Shown: positions 44,420 through 57,556 of the stretch, in pieces
Layout of the letters: each line of letters starts with the position of its first letter
Position numbering within the stretch: the first letter of the stretch is position 1
Origin: Begonia masoniana
Taxonomy: Eukaryota; Streptophyta; Magnoliopsida; Cucurbitales; Begoniaceae
Length of the DNA stretch: 64,000 nt
NCBI GenBank assembly: GCA_022432975.1
Contig: CM039509.1
Coordinates: forward strand, 45,356,209 to 45,420,208
Reading direction: 5' to 3'
The notes under the pieces: model-generated
Told to the model about the DNA's origin: nothing
The model's database searches: none
Seen by the model: only the letters and a program-made list of their open reading frames with translations
Made by a program: the position numbers and the translations under genes

Positions 44420-45600
44420 CTAGGCGAGGTTGATATTAGTGATTGAGCTGGTTGGAGGAGTCTTGTGCGAAGTGATGTGTTGCTCCAAAGTCGAACATCC
44501 ATGGAGCAGCAGAGGATGAGGTGGTCGGAGACGGGAGGGGCAACAATCTGGTGGTGTTAGCTTGAGGATGACTGGAGCTGAAATTATGATTCTGTCGCTG
44601 GTGATGTTGATGCTGAAAGGCCGATGGATTAAAGGTACGTGGCTAAATGGCTTGAGCTGATATGTAAAACTCATTCAATCTGTGGTAACAAATCAAAGCA
44701 ACATGGCCCACCTTGTTGCAAATTTGGCACTTGAGCTTGGAGTGGGAGTTGGGCCGATTTGAACGCCAGCCTTGTTGATTACCCGACCCGAAGGAACCCT
44801 GAAAATGTGCTGAAGGGGGCGCAGACCTAGGTTTGTACTGGGGGTTGCTGAACGGCCGGGGAGGATGATGAAAGCTCTAAACGGCGACATTGGCTTGAAG
44901 GGAGCTCGGATTTGGGAACAGAGCAGTAGAGTTGTGTTTTTCCAGCCGAAAATCGTAGCTTTGGAGCAAGTTGTAGATATCTTCCAGAGGGGGTTAGTCG
45001 GCACGATTTGTGATAAAAGTCACGAACGGGTTGTAATCTCTCTCAAGTCCAGCGAGCAAATAGATTACCTGATCACGGTAAGAAACAGGCTCGCCGATTG
45101 CCGACAGAGTATTGCACAGCGAGGTGAGTTTTTGGATATATGTATTTGCTGATAGACTATCATTCGACAGAGTATGAAGCTAGCTTCGGAGGTTCGTGAT
45201 CCTGGCGAGTGAAGAGGACACATAGATTCAGCCGAGAGGAAGCCAGATTTCACTGGTTGTGTTGAAGTTCATAATTTATGGCAGTATATTTTCCGAGAGG
45301 GAGGTGAAGATCCAGCTCATAATGAGCCGATTGTAACGTTGCCCAAGAGTGAAATCGGGATTGATATGGAGGGAGAGGGAATCTAAGAATTGAGGAGGAG
45401 CAGGAAAAGAGCCACCTAGTACGTTATCAATACCTTTTGCTATTACGATGTTGACAATTTGTGCTTTTCAAATTAAATAATTTGTGGAGTCTAGTTTTAT
45501 GATTAAAGTTTGGTTCATTGATGGAAATGGGAGGAGAGAGGCGGTCAAAGGGTGGAGGGAATTGTAGAATTTGAGGATGCCATAAGCTTTGATAGCAAGT
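44420..45600 (-). pseudogene. gag-only copia relic (Ale/Retrofit-like)
   Basis: A PBS-like CTTGCTATCAAAGC (minus strand, about 45587-45600) precedes ATG 45583 (MASSNST). Fragments of copia gag follow through several frameshifts: LFNLKSTNC near 45470, NTLSAIGEPVSYRDQVIYLL near 45080, AGLERDYNPFVTFITNRA near 45030, and the zinc knuckle CQICNKVGHVALIC near 44710. The protease-like WMFDFGATHHFA near 44490 has D-F-G in place of D-S-G. Nothing of integrase or RT is seen downstream. Confidence 0.75.
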
Positions 45601-45714
45601 TGAGATTTGAGATAAGAAGAGATTTTCAGAAGCATGATAGAGAATACGACAGAAAAGGAGGAGCCAAAAAGGAAGAGATGAAGGATTTGTACTTCTCTTC
45701 ACAACATTGAACCC

Positions 45715-46311
45715 TGTTGGAAGGTTAAGCAAGGTTTGTCCGGCTGGCTGGATCCTCAGCCCAACCCATGTGTTGCTGGATGTGGATCTGACCCGGCCCA
45801 CAACCCATTGCTTTACCTACCCACTTCATTTAAGTAAGTTACTATTGATTCTGTTTTTCTAGAGAGCATTCTTTTATGAGGCAGCAGTTCTCCCGAGGGT
45901 TTCTTCTTCTCTTTTCTTGGCGATCTCTTCTCTGTCGATGTCAATTTCTCCAAAAGTGTGATCGATCGTTGTGCATGGTGATCATCTTGATCATCAGGAT
46001 TTAGTTTCTGTCTATTTCCTTTCCTGATTGAGGAGCGAGTGATGCGATTGTGTATTCTTTGAGAGTTCTTGTGATGTATTTGTGAGATCCGAGAGATCCT
46101 AAGACTATTGCTGTACATTTGAGGTTGATAGTGCATTTCGAGCTCGCATCGAGCTGTCGTGGATGTAGGTTGTCGTTATCGACAACTGAACCACGTAAAT
46201 CCGGTGGTCTTCTTTTTATCTTTCCTGCATTTTATTTCTTTGATGCTATCTCTGTTAAATGTTGTTAATCTGTTAATAATAAGATCATAGAAATCGCACC
46301 TAAACATTACA
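45715..46311 (+). repeat. Copia4 5' LTR
   Basis: Starts TGTTGGAAGG and ends CCTAAACATTACA. It is followed by PBS GTGGTATCAGAGCC at 46312-46325. Confidence 0.95.
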
Positions 46312-46654
46312 GTGGTATCAGAGCCTGTTGAATCGTTACCTGGACTCTTTGTTGTGTCTGTTAATTTCCGCAGATTTAGGTTCTTGATTTTATGATCTTA
46401 TATTCTCTGTGCTTTGATCTGATTCTATTATTGATTGTGCTTCTGTTGAGTTAATCTTGAGTTTAATTCTTTGGTAATTAGTCTCTGACACTCTGATTCT
46501 TTAATCATAATTTTTGTATTAAAGTTGCCTCTGTCATCCTGTTGTGTATCTCGGTTAATTGTTTCTGTTAGAATTCTGGTTTGTAATTGTCTAGAACAAA
46601 TTTGAATATACTGACACAATTTTTTGTTTGCTCTGATTTGAATCACTTTGCACT

Positions 46655-47905
46655 ATGGCTGCACGTATGGAGATATTGTCGTTTGATGGCAAACATGACT
46701 TCGGGTCATGGAAAAAGAAGATGCAGGCTCTTCTTTCTTTCCACAAGTTGGCCATTGCATTGGAATCAAATGAGGAAAAGTGGACCGAGGAACAAAAGGC
46801 CAAAAAGGCCGAAATTAATGAAATGACATACAACTTAATAGTACTCAGCTTATCAGATGATGTGTTAAGAAAGGTAGATGGCAATGAAACCCCTCTTGCC
46901 ATCTGGGGTAAACTCGAATCCCTTTATTATGTTATTTCTATGCATAATATAGTGTTTTTAAAAGGTGCTTTGTTTTCTTATAAAATGGATAATAATAAAA
47001 CACTAGATGAGAATCTAGATGATTTTTTAAAATTAACATTGTCTTTAAAAGGAACAAAACAAAACTTAGATGATGCTAGTCTTGCAATGATCCTTTTAAA
47101 TTCATTACCTGAACGTTATAAGGTTGTTAAAGACTCACTTTAATACACTGGAATAGTACCTCAATTGGATTTAGTGATCTCAGGTCTTAAGGCTAGAGAA
47201 CTTGAGCTAAACCAAATGAAGCGTACTGGAAATAACTTGTTTGTTAAAGGGAATAACAATTTTGACAATAATAACAAAAAGAAAGATAATAAGAATAAAA
47301 AGGACAACAATAAAAACAAGAAGAAAGAAACTAGGAGCTGTCATCACTGTGGAAAAAAAGGACACTTAATAAAACAATGTTATAAGTACTTAGAGGAACA
47401 AAAGAATAAAGATAAGAATGAAAATAATATAGCTTGCATGCTAGGTTCTGATTCTGATTTCTTTGAAGTACTTAATGTTTCTGATATTCCTTGTGATGAC
47501 CATTGGATTCTAGATTCAGGTTACTCCTTTCATATGACTCCTAATAAATCATGTCTTGTTAATTTTAGTGAAACTTGTTCTGAAACTGTTTACATGGGAA
47601 ATAATCAACCTTGTCAAGTAAAAGGAATGGGTGATGTGATTCTATGTTTACATGATAACAAGAAAATAAAATAAACAAATGTTAGGTATATCCCTGAATT
47701 AAAAAGAAATCTGATTTCTCTTGGTACCTTAGCTGATATTGGTTATAGTTATAGAGCTGAAAAAACTAATATGAATGTGTATAAGGGTAGCAAACTTGTA
47801 TTGTCTGCTTCTAAACTTTTCGGTTTATATATTTTTCATGGATCTCATATTTGTGCTAATATAAACTATGTTTCTTTAAGTACTGACCATGCAGATACTG
47901 AAAAA
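46655..47905 (+). pseudogene. Copia4 gag and protease
   Basis: ATG 46655 (MAARMEILSFDGKHDFGSWK) opens a UBN2-type gag (residues 1-160). It is followed after TAA 47141 by a Lys/Asn-rich region and the knuckle CHHCGKKGHLIKQC (about 47341). The protease reads WILDSGYSFHMTPN (about 47505), with the catalytic D-S-G intact. A stop lies at 47672. The frame is continuous with integrase downstream. Confidence 0.92.
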
Positions 47906-49021
47906 TGACATCTTAGACTCGGCCACATGAGTCATAAGGGCCTAAAGGTGCTTCACAACAAAGGTATGCTCGGTAAGAAACCTATTTCAGATCTGTCTTT
48001 TTGTGAAACATGTGTTTTTAGCAAACAACATAGACTAAAATTTGATAAGGGTATTCATTTATCTAAGGGCAGGTTAGAATATGTCCATGTGGACCTTTGG
48101 GGTCCTGAACAACATGCAACTCATGGAAATAATCGTTATTTTTTATGCATTGTTGATGATTTTACTCGATATGTGTGGACTTTCTTGCTTAGAACTAAGA
48201 ATGAAACCTTAGATAGATTTAGAGAGTAGAAAACCATGGAAGAGAACCAAACCGGACGTGAGCTTAAGGGTTTAAGAACTGACAATGGTCTTGAATTTTG
48301 TAATTTTGAGTTTGATAAATTGTGTAAAGATAGTGGTGTCCTTAGACATAAAACAGTTAGAAAAACACCTCAACAAAATGGAGTGGCCAAGAGGATGAAC
48401 CGAACACTCCTTGAAAAAGTGAGGTGCTTTTTGTTCACCTCAGGGCTATCTAAAGATTTTTTTGGGGAAGCTTTAACTACAGCCACCTATCTAGTTAATA
48501 GAAGCCCAAACAGTTCTATAGATTTCAAAAGTCCTATAGAGATGTGGTCCAATAGGAAATCTGATCTTATTAACCCAAGGATCTTTGGGTGTGCATCGTA
48601 TGCTCATTCAAAAGAGGGTAAATTAGAACCTAGGTCTACCAAGTGTGTCTTCTTAGGATATCAGCAACAACATGGTACTAAGGGTTATAGATTATGGGAT
48701 AAAGAGTCTAGGGGGGTAAAAATTCTTGTGAGTCGTGATATAATTTTCAATGAGGATAGCTTTCCTTGTAAGGAAGGCAACGACATTCCTAGGTCAGATC
48801 CTGTAGATCCCATTCATGTTGAGCCTACATCTTTTGAGGTGGAAATTCATGGTGAAATTAGTGAGGTTAGTGAAGATGCTCAGCAAGTGGTTGTTGATCA
48901 TCAAGTCCCTAATATTGAGAGAGAGTCTGAACTTGTCCATCCATCTATTGAGGTGGAGGATCATATAGATCATAATGAGGAGGTCCAGGAAGCCATTCAA
49001 AGTGAATTGGCTGACTATTAA
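47906..49021 (+). pseudogene. Copia4 integrase
   Basis: The HHCC finger (HLRLGHMSHKGLKVLH...CETCVFSKQHR), then HVDLWGP, LRTDNGLEFC and TPQQNGVAKRMNRTLL. The first two Asp residues are kept; the third motif reads VAKRMN where VAERMN is usual, so the catalytic Glu is replaced by Lys. A TAG at 48227 splits the domain. The C-terminal part has FGCASYAHSKEGKLEPRSTK and FLGYQ. Confidence 0.9.
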
Positions 49022-50695
49022 TTGATTAGGGATAGATAACCTAGAGTTAGGAGACCTAACATGAGGTACTCCTATGTTGATCTTGTGTTTACAGCTTTGG
49101 TTGTGGCTCATAATATTCAAATGGTAGAGCCTAGTTCCTATAGTGAAGCTGTGAGATCTAAAGATAAAGATAAATGGTTAATTGCTATGAAATCTGAGAT
49201 AGATTCACTCAATATGAATAAAACTTGGACTTTAATAGATAAACCTAAGGATAAAAAGGTAGTTCAATGTAAGTGGTTGTTTAAACTTAAGGAAGGGGTA
49301 AATCAAAATGAACCTCATTGGTTCAAAGCTAGGTTAGTAGCTAAAGGGTACACCTAAAAGGAAAGGATAGACTTTGATGATATTTTCTCTCCTGTAGTTA
49401 AGTTTAAACCATTCGCATTATGTTAGCATATGTAGTCCAGTTTGACCTTGAGTTAGAGCAATTAGATGTCACCACTGCATTTCTTCATGGGGAGTTAGAG
49501 GAGTATATTGTGATGGCACAACCTGAAGGTTTTAGTGACAAAAATTATCCTGATAGGGTCTGTTTGTTACATAAATCGCTTTATGGTTTGAAACAATCTC
49601 CTAGGCAGTGATACAAACGTTTTGATTCATTTGTTTTGAGTATTGGCTTCTCTAAAAGTAGTTATGATAGCTGCTTTTATTTTAAAACTGTGAATAATGT
49701 GCCTATATTCTTGTTGTTATATGTTGATGATATGTTACTTATTTGCAAATCCATGTCTCTTATATGTGATCTGAAAGCCTCTTTAAATTCTGAATTTGAT
49801 ATGAAAGATTTAGAAAGTGGGAAAAAGATTCTTGGTATGCATATTGTGAGAGATAGGAAAAGTAACATGTTAAAATTGCATCAACAGTCATACTTGGAAA
49901 AGGTAATCTCTAATTTTGGTAATAAAGATTCGAAACCTGTTCATATACCTCTTGCAAATCATTTTATGTTGCATAAGGATCAATCACCCAAAAATTCTAC
50001 TGAATCTATGAAAATGTTAGATAAACCATATGCAAATGTTATTGGTTCTCTTATGTATTCTATGATTAGTACTAGACCTGACTTGTCATATGCTATATCT
50101 TTATTATCTAGATTCATGTCTAATCCAGGGATTGAACATTAGAATGCTTTAAAATGGGTTTTGAATTATATAAATGTTTATAGTTCTATAGGATTGATAT
50201 ATAAAAAATCAGATGTATTTACTTTAAATGGTTATGTTGATTCTGATTTTGGTAGTGATAGAGATAATAGAAAATCTACTACTGCTTTCTTTTTTACTCT
50301 TGGTGGTAATTGCATATCTTGGAAATCACAAAAACAACCTTTAGTTACTCTTTCAATTACTGAAATTGAATATGTAGCATTGTGTGATTGTTGTAAGGAA
50401 GCTATTTGGTTATCTGGTTTACTTTCTGAAACTAAACTTGTTGTGATATTCCTGTTATTTGGTGTGATTCACAGAATGCTATTTACTTGAGTAAAAATCA
50501 TGTATACCATGATAGAACTAAGCATATTGACATTAAATACCATTATGTGAGAGATGTTGTTGATGCAGGTACTGTGAAGATACAGAAGGTTTCCTCTGAG
50601 GATAATCCTTCTGATTTTGGTACCAAGATTGTTCATGTTTCCAAGTTCAGACATTGTTTGGACTTGTTGAGGCTTGGATAATCTTTAGGCATCAA
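49022..50695 (+). pseudogene. Copia4 reverse transcriptase and RNase H
   Basis: RT blocks are [46 protein letters not shown] and LLYVDDMLL with YVDD intact (about 49720). RNase H has GYVDSDFGSDRDNRKST, SITEIEYVAL and YHDRTKHIDIKYHYVRD. A frameshift near 49400 and another near 50460, plus TGA at 49609 and TAG at 50140, break the frame. Confidence 0.92.
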
Positions 50696-50767
50696 AATTG
50701 CAGCGATGAAAATGCTTGACAGCCAGCGAAGTGCACTAGATACCGATAATATTTTACAGGACTTGCT

Positions 50768-51377
50768 TCAAGGTGGAGTTTGTTGGAAGGTGAAGCAAGG
50801 TTTGTCCAGCTGGCTGGATCCTCAGCCCAATCCATGTGTTGCTGGATGTGGATTTGAACCGGCCCACAACCCATTGCTTTACCTACCCACTTCATTTAAG
50901 TAAGTTACTATTGATTCTGTTTTTCCAGAGAGCATTCTTTTATGAGGCAGCAGTTCTCCCGAGGGTTTCTTCTTCTCTTTTCTTGGCGATCTCTTCTCTG
51001 CCGATGTCAATTTCTCCAAAAGTGTGATCGATCGTTGTTCGTGGTGATCATCTTGATCATCAGGATTTAGTTTCTGTCTATTTCCTTTCCTGATTGAAGA
51101 TCGAGTGATGCGATTGTGTATTCTTTGAGAGTTCTTGTGATGTATTTGTGAGATCTGAGAGATCCTAGGACTATTGCTGTACATTTGAGGTTGATAGTGC
51201 ATTTCAAGCTCGCATCGAGCTGCCGTGGATGTAGGTTATCGTTATCGACAACTGAACCACGTAAATCCGGTTGTCTTCTCTTTATCTTTCTTGCATTTTA
51301 TTTCTTTGATGCTATCTCTGTTAATTGTTGTTAATCTGTTAATAATAAGATCATAGAAATCGCACCTAAACATTACA
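50768..51377 (+). repeat. Copia4 polypurine tract and 3' LTR
   Basis: CAAGGTGGAGTT (50768-50779) precedes the LTR, which starts TGTTGGAAGG at 50781 and ends ATTACA at 51377. Confidence 0.93.
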
Positions 51378-51382
51378 AACCC

Positions 51383-51770
51383 ATGAATTCATGAGTCACG
51401 TACACACATTCAGTTTTTTTATCAAAGCGAGTCGGTAATTAAAAAAATTGTTATTTGAATTGAAAATCACATCATAATTTTATATTTTATTTGATCTTTA
51501 TTTTTAAAAAATAAAAAAAATAAAATATATGTTTTTAATGATTGATTTTTAAATAGTTGTTCAATTTATTTTTATTATGAAATTTAATAATATAAATGAA
51601 GTCACATTTTTAATTCATTTTATCTATTTAGTTTAGTAAAATAATTACTTTTAATTAAATTGTACTTTACCTAAATTTATCATTTTGATTTGCATTAAAT
51701 TGTACAGTTAATTCCTACGCAAAATTTGGCGAGTTGACTGGGCGTCGTTGAAATCTGAGAGCACGGCATA
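51383..51770. other. AT-rich intergenic sequence
   Basis: Very AT-rich spacer between Copia4 and the RER1 3' end. I see no gene or terminal repeats. Confidence 0.6.
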
Positions 51771-52066
51771 GTCTGTTACGACCTACAATAAAATTGGCAA
51801 TCCAGCAAAAATTCAGACGACTTGTCGAATTGGGAAAACAGGCTTATATATAGGCTGCAACCAATCCAACAGAGACAGCAACCACATGTCGTCAACATCA
51901 CGAAAGAATAGTAAGAAGTGAATTTCAACCTAGTGAAGAATGAGCAAACTGGGTTTGCCAAACAAATACTTGTTTTCACTCAGGACCCATAGTTTTCCAA
52001 TCAAACAGTTCTAATCTTTCCTCTGCCCCTTGCCTTCTTCACCAATTTGCTCTATTCTCTGTACTT

Positions 52067-53328
52067 TCAGTCTGCCCTGCTGGCACTGCTGCTTCCAGAA
52101 GCTTTACCGCCGTATCTCTGTCAAACGTGAAAGCTACCGATGAAGGAACTAGACGGTGAAAAATTATATATATATTTATTGTTTCACTAAGATCCTGGCT
52201 TGACAGAAAGGAGAAAGACTTGATTGCACAAATGGAAAGCAAAACCACATACGAAAATATAATATCACCTGCTTTCCGACGTTTAATGGAATGTACTTGT
52301 GCTTGATCATGTGTGAGATTTGTCTCCTCATTGTAAGAACAAACAGAACAAGCCAGTAGCAGAGTAGTATGGGCCAGAAGACGGGGACGTCGAATACTGA
52401 GAAGAAGGTCATGACAAAGGCAATGAAGAAGGCCTTTGTGAAGGAGTACCTGAAACTCAAAAAGAAAGGAAGAAGCAAAAACATCATTCCTGCAAACAAA
52501 TCCTTTCAAATGGAAGAAATAGGTTTGGTTTTGCATAGTCGCATAATCAAGTCACCAACTATTCGATTTCCTGAAAGTTTCAAGACAGCAATTCAAACTT
52601 CGGATGAAGGGAGGCCTTGAAAATTCAAACAAAGACAACTCGTGTTGATTCTTTCTGAAAAGACACGAGTCTCAGCACATTTCTATTAGCTCATGCATTA
52701 AGATGGTCTTTTGATGTAACAAACCCATATAACGAAGGAAAAAAATGGAAGTATGCGTTCTAAAAACTTATGGGAAATTAAATCCCAAAGCACTGGAATA
52801 ACGAAGACTTTATACATAAAAGACTCGAGTAAACTCAATTACATTTAATAGTTAACTTCAGATATACATAAGAACAAAAAGATCTTAACTAAACTCAACT
52901 TTCAGCACTGAAGAGGCAAATAAAAGGTGATCCAAAGGTAATAAAATGCAGAAAAAGAAAACTAGCTGAGTGGTTTACCAGAACTTAAACTCAGGAAGTC
53001 GGCGGATGAATGGTTTGAATTCGTCGGAACCTTTTGTTGGCAGCAAGGGCCCAGCAGAAACTTCCATTTCCGGATCAACCAAAGGCGATAGAAACCCAAT
53101 CAACAAATTCAGCAGATAAATTCCCAAACCATATGAGACTATGTAGAATCCTTCAACATAATAAACACGCAACATATAAATTGCCACCACACAAAAGGTT
53201 CCAATCCATCTATATAGAGTATGAGGAGTAGACTTGTCCAGATAATACTGATATAGCTTTGAAGCATCATGCCCCCATTGATTCAGTGGTGATGCTACCG
53301 AGGCCCCGTCGCCTCCACCTCCCTCCAT
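52067..53328 (-). CDS. RER1: RER1 family: ER retrieval receptor in the Golgi
   Basis: Three coding exons on the minus strand: 53328-52979, 52449-52269 and 52117-52067, with GT-AG introns (donors GTAAAC and GTGATA, acceptors TTTCAG and TTGACAG). They total 582 nt, 193 residues, the family's normal length. The start [14 protein letters not shown], the signatures [18 protein letters not shown] and [55 protein letters not shown] and a Tyr-Gly-Gly-Lys tail match plant RER1. Four hydrophobic spans (about residues 41-58, 62-80, 126-142, 145-160) fit the W-shaped topology. RER1 sits in early Golgi membranes and returns escaped ER membrane proteins via COPI vesicles. No lesions are seen, and it is probably functional. 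A probable 5'UTR intron lies at 53334-54313. Confidence 0.96.
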
Positions 53329-53333
53329 TTATT

Positions 53334-54400
53334 CTGACTCAACAATTACAAAATACAATCAGTTTCACAAAATCCATAATTCACCTCACAGGCATAATTC
53401 ACTTCCTTCTCTTTTTAAATCAAGCAACAATATCCCTCCAAATATAAGAATGAACCTAACAAGATTTTCTTTATAAACTACTTAAGCAAGGCTATATTGA
53501 CAATAAAACCAAAGTGCAAAACCTTGAATCTCAAAATTGTTGCAGCGATATTAGAACAGTAAACAAAAGTACCAGGCTAGAGCTATTTAGCGTCATGAGA
53601 ATACTTATCAAATTACCAAAATCATGACCACCATAAACCCCAAATAAAGTAACTTTCGTTCTAGTTTGCTTTCTACAAAGTTTCTGTCATGAATATTGAC
53701 CAAATTCAAATAATTGTTAGTTGTTTCTGCATAAATTATACAAAGATGTATTCTAAAATAACCATTCTTATCACTTGGTCGTTGGGCAAATGAATTTTTA
53801 AAAGGAGATGAGATGGAGGAAGAGGGTGTGAGTCAGGATGTGAACTCTCATTCTAGCTATTTTCTCTGTCTTTCACACCTCTATCATTTTCTTTCTCGGT
53901 TTCCCTTCTTCTCTCATTCTTCTACTTATTTTAGATTGAGTTGAATATTATAAATAAAAATGAGTTTGACATCAGTTGATTTATTTCGAAGTGTAATTTT
54001 TTATCACGATTTCAAATACTGCAAATCAACCAAACTAAAATCAAGGTTTTGACACCATCTCGTCAATGCTCTAAAAAGAACCAGATCCACAGTGGGCGTA
54101 TTTCGTATTTCAACAAGATTTGGGGATTTCACCCGAATACAGCAGATATCAAATGCACAATACAAAGAATTAATCGAAAGAAGCCATATCTAGTTAGGAA
54201 AAAAAAAAGGAAATGAAAATCTCATTTCACAAACAGGCTACAGGATAAAAACCCTAGAAACAAACATCCAAATCGAAAATCCACAAATAATTAGGAAAAT
54301 AAATGCAACTCACCAACAATGAGCGTTGGAAGGTAAGCGGTTGGTAGTTCAGGCTCCTGGGGAAGAGGAAGCGGAAAGAGAGAGCAGATCTACAACGCCA
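53334..54400 (-). promoter_or_regulatory. RER1: RER1 5'UTR intron and first non-coding exon (inferred)
   Basis: On the minus strand GTTG|GTGAGT at 54313-54308 is a strong donor. GAGTCAG|AATAA at 53335-53334 is an acceptor five bases before the ATG. This predicts a non-coding first exon ending at 54314 and an intron of about 980 bp. The sequence upstream (about 54380-54440) is CT-rich in gene sense. cDNA is needed to confirm this. Confidence 0.55.
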
Positions 54401-54977
54401 TATGGGGTTGACGATGCTTGATTACCTTCCTCTCTCTCTCTCTTCTAATAGAATTTTGAATTATTAATTTATTTATTTTAGAAAAAAAAGGAAAAAATTT
54501 AAAATATCCATAGTTTAAAATGTTGGTTATATTATATAGTTTATTTAATAATATTACATAGTTTAAAATGTAAATTTTATTTTAATTATTTATAATTTAT
54601 TTTAATTATGATATTATTACACATACCCTCTTTTTTTTCTATTAAAATTTGACATTTTTTATTTTATGATCTAAAAATATTTAATTTATTTATTATTTAG
54701 ATTTGTTTTAGAAGAAGAACAAGAGAAGCCCTCTTGGAGTCTTTTGTTTGAAATTTCAAGTCAAGCCTTTATAATATTGAGTAAATTATTTGAAATTCTT
54801 AAAAAAAAAAGATATTAATAAAATATTAGAAATGTTTGTAAATTTAAAATTTGGAAACGAGAGGAGAGGAGGCTTGACTAGATGCCAATAATGTGCAGTG
54901 CTAGAATTCACGGTTCCTTCTGCATAGCCTGCACGGCCCAACGGGCTTTCAACGCACTCTTATTGTCGCGACCGACT

Positions 54978-55410
54978 TTATAAGGGTGGAAATCGGTTCA
55001 GTTAAAACCGAGTTGAATAAAAAATATTGGTTCGGTTTCAAATTTAGAAAAATTGATTTTGGAACCGTACCGAATTGATATTTTTGGTTTGGTTCTCGAT
55101 TCCTTCGTTCAAAAATCGATCAAAACTAAATTTATAATATTTATATAATTTTTAAAAATTTTAAAATTTTTATATTAAAAATTACAATTATATAGTTAAA
55201 CCGGTCAAAATAGGCCAAAATCGAGTTTAAACGGGAAAAGACCGACATAAAACCGAATTCAAACTGAAAAAACCAAGAACCGAAATCGAGCTGAAGCAGG
55301 ACCAAGCAAAACTGATTCTGTTTCAAAAAACTAATAATTTTGGTTTCGGTTTCAATTGGAGGTAGAACCGAATCGAACCGAACCAGGCCAATTTTACCCA
55401 TGGCTATAGA
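54978..55410. mobile_element. possible hAT-type MITE (first of two copies)
   Basis: AAGGGTGGAAATCGGTTCAG on the left and CCGAATCGAACCGAACC...GGCCAATTTTACCCATGG on the right resemble the inverted ends of short hAT elements. A second copy is at about 56857-57285 as part of the duplication. A clear 8-bp target duplication was not seen, so this is tentative. Confidence 0.35.
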
Positions 55411-55631
55411 CATAGTCGGAGGGTAATACTAGATTAGTCATCGTCGGGAGTAAAATGGAAGACACCGTGAAACAAGAGGGCAAAAGCGGAATGAAGAAGG
55501 GAAAAGTGGGGCACCCAAGGAGAGAAAGTTTGGTGGAGTAATAAATGAAGAGCAATCAAGAAGATCTTCTTCACTCTGGATGAGGCCAGGCCCATCCTTC
55601 TCCCTCTTTTACGACCCTTGATTATGAAATA

Positions 55632-55633
<2 letters not shown>

Positions 55634-55672
<39 letters not shown>
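55634..55672. repeat. (CT)n microsatellite
   Basis: About 19 CT dinucleotides. The duplicate lies at about 57511-57549. Useful as a polymorphic marker but present twice. Confidence 0.95.
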
Positions 55673-55678
<6 letters not shown>

Positions 55679-57509
55679 TTTCTTCTTTTGGGTGGTCCTC
55701 TCCCTTTCTCTCTCTAACACCCAACCCTTTTAACACTTTCTCTCTCTCTCTCCCTCACTAGTTCAAGACATGTAGTTTCTAATTTCAGCCATGTCCTAAA
55801 ATTAACGATGATATTCTTAAATCTTAATTTGCCGGACGTTCGAAGGAAATCCTCGAGAAAAATAGTGAATAACCCCATGTACATTAGTGTTGGGGTCAAT
55901 CGAGTTTACTCGTTATTATTAGGAGCAACATGTTAAAGGCACTATACATATATATATATGGTTATGTGCTAAAGGAGGAAGAGAAAAAATGTGAAAGTCA
56001 AAAAAAAAAAAAAAAAAAAAAAAAAGAACATGTTGGAGCGAGTAAATTGATCCATGAATTCCTTCACATCTCCATCTTTAGTGTTGAGCGCAATGGAGCC
56101 TGCAAAAAACAAAAGCTTTCAATAGGTTGCCCATGGAAGTGTATATCAAGCTTCTATACATTTAATGGAGTAGAATTTAAGGAGTCTCCATCCTTAATTC
56201 AAGTTGCAAACTTGGAAATTCACTTTTATTCCATGAATATGAATCCAAGAAAAGATAATTGAGAGAGCATATCTACAACGCCATATGGTGTTGACGGGCT
56301 GATTACCTTCCTCTCTCTCTCTCTTCTAATAGAATTTTGAATTATTAATTTATTTATTTTAGAAAAAAAGGAAAAAATTTAAATATCCATAGTTTAAAAT
56401 GTTGGTTATATTATATAGTTTATTTAATAATATTACATAGTTTAAATGTAAATTTTATTTTAATTATTTATAATTTATTTTAATTATGATATTATTACAC
56501 ATACCCTCTTTTTTTTCTATTAAAATTTGACATTTTTTATTTTATGATCTAAAAATATTTAATTTATTTATTATTTAGATTTGTTTTAGAAGAAGAACAA
56601 GAGAAGCCCTCTTGGAGTCTTTTGTTTGAAATTTCAAGTCAAGCCTTTATAATATTGAGTAAATTATTTGAAATTCTTAAAAAAAAAGATATTAATAAAA
56701 TATTAGAAATGTTTGTAAATTTAAAATTTGGAAACGAGAGGAGAGGAGGCTTGACTAGATGCCAATAATGTGCAGTGCTAGAATTCACGGTTCCTTCTGC
56801 ATAGCCTGCACGGCCCAACGGGCTTTCAACGCACTCTTATTGTCGCGACCGACTTTATAAGGGTGGAAATCGGTTCAGTTAAAACCGAGTTGAATAAAAA
56901 ATATTGGTTCGGTTTCAAATTTAGAAAAATTGATTTTGGAACCGTACCGAATTGATATTTTTGGTTTGGTTCTCGATTCCTTCGTTCAAAAATCGATCAA
57001 AACTAAATTTATAATATTTATATAATTTTTAAAAATTTTAAAATTTTTATATTAAAAATTACAATTATATAGTTAAACCGGTCAAAATAGGCCAAAATCG
57101 AGTTTAAACGGGAAAAAGACCGACATAAAACCGAATTCAAACTGAAAAAACCAAGAACCGAAATCGAGCTGAAGCAGGACCAAGCAAAACTGATTCTGTT
57201 TCAAAAAACTAATAATTTTGGTTTCGGTTTCAATTGGAGGTAGAACCGAATCGAACCGAACCAGGCCAATTTTACCCATGGCTATAGACATAGTCGGAGG
57301 GTAATACTAGATTAGTCATCGTCGGGAGTAAAATGGAAGACACCGTGAAACAAGAGGGCAAAAGCGGAATGAAGAAGGGAAAAGTGGGGCACCCAAGGAG
57401 AGAAAGTTTGGTGGAGTAATAAATGAAGAGCAATCAAGAAGATCTTCTTCACTCTGGATGAGGCCAGGCCCATCCTTCTCCCTCTTTTACGACCCTTGAT
57501 TATGAAATA

Positions 57510-57556
<47 letters not shown>

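Larger units (their letters stand above)
45715..51377 (+). mobile_element. Copia4: complete Ty1/copia (Tork/TNT1-like), decayed
   Basis: The exact target duplication AACCC lies at 45710-45714 and 51378-51382. LTRs are 45715-46311 and 50781-51377, 597 bp each, with about 20 differences by eye (roughly 3%), so it is not new. The whole gag-pol is present in one main frame with stops and two frameshifts. It sits just left of the gene island, in the 5' flank of the gag-only relic. Confidence 0.95.

Noticed and set aside
55434..55736. Arg-Glu repeat protein (100 codons), present again at 57312-57614
   Set aside because: The RE repeat is the (CT)n tract read on the minus strand. The identical second copy results from the segmental duplication.
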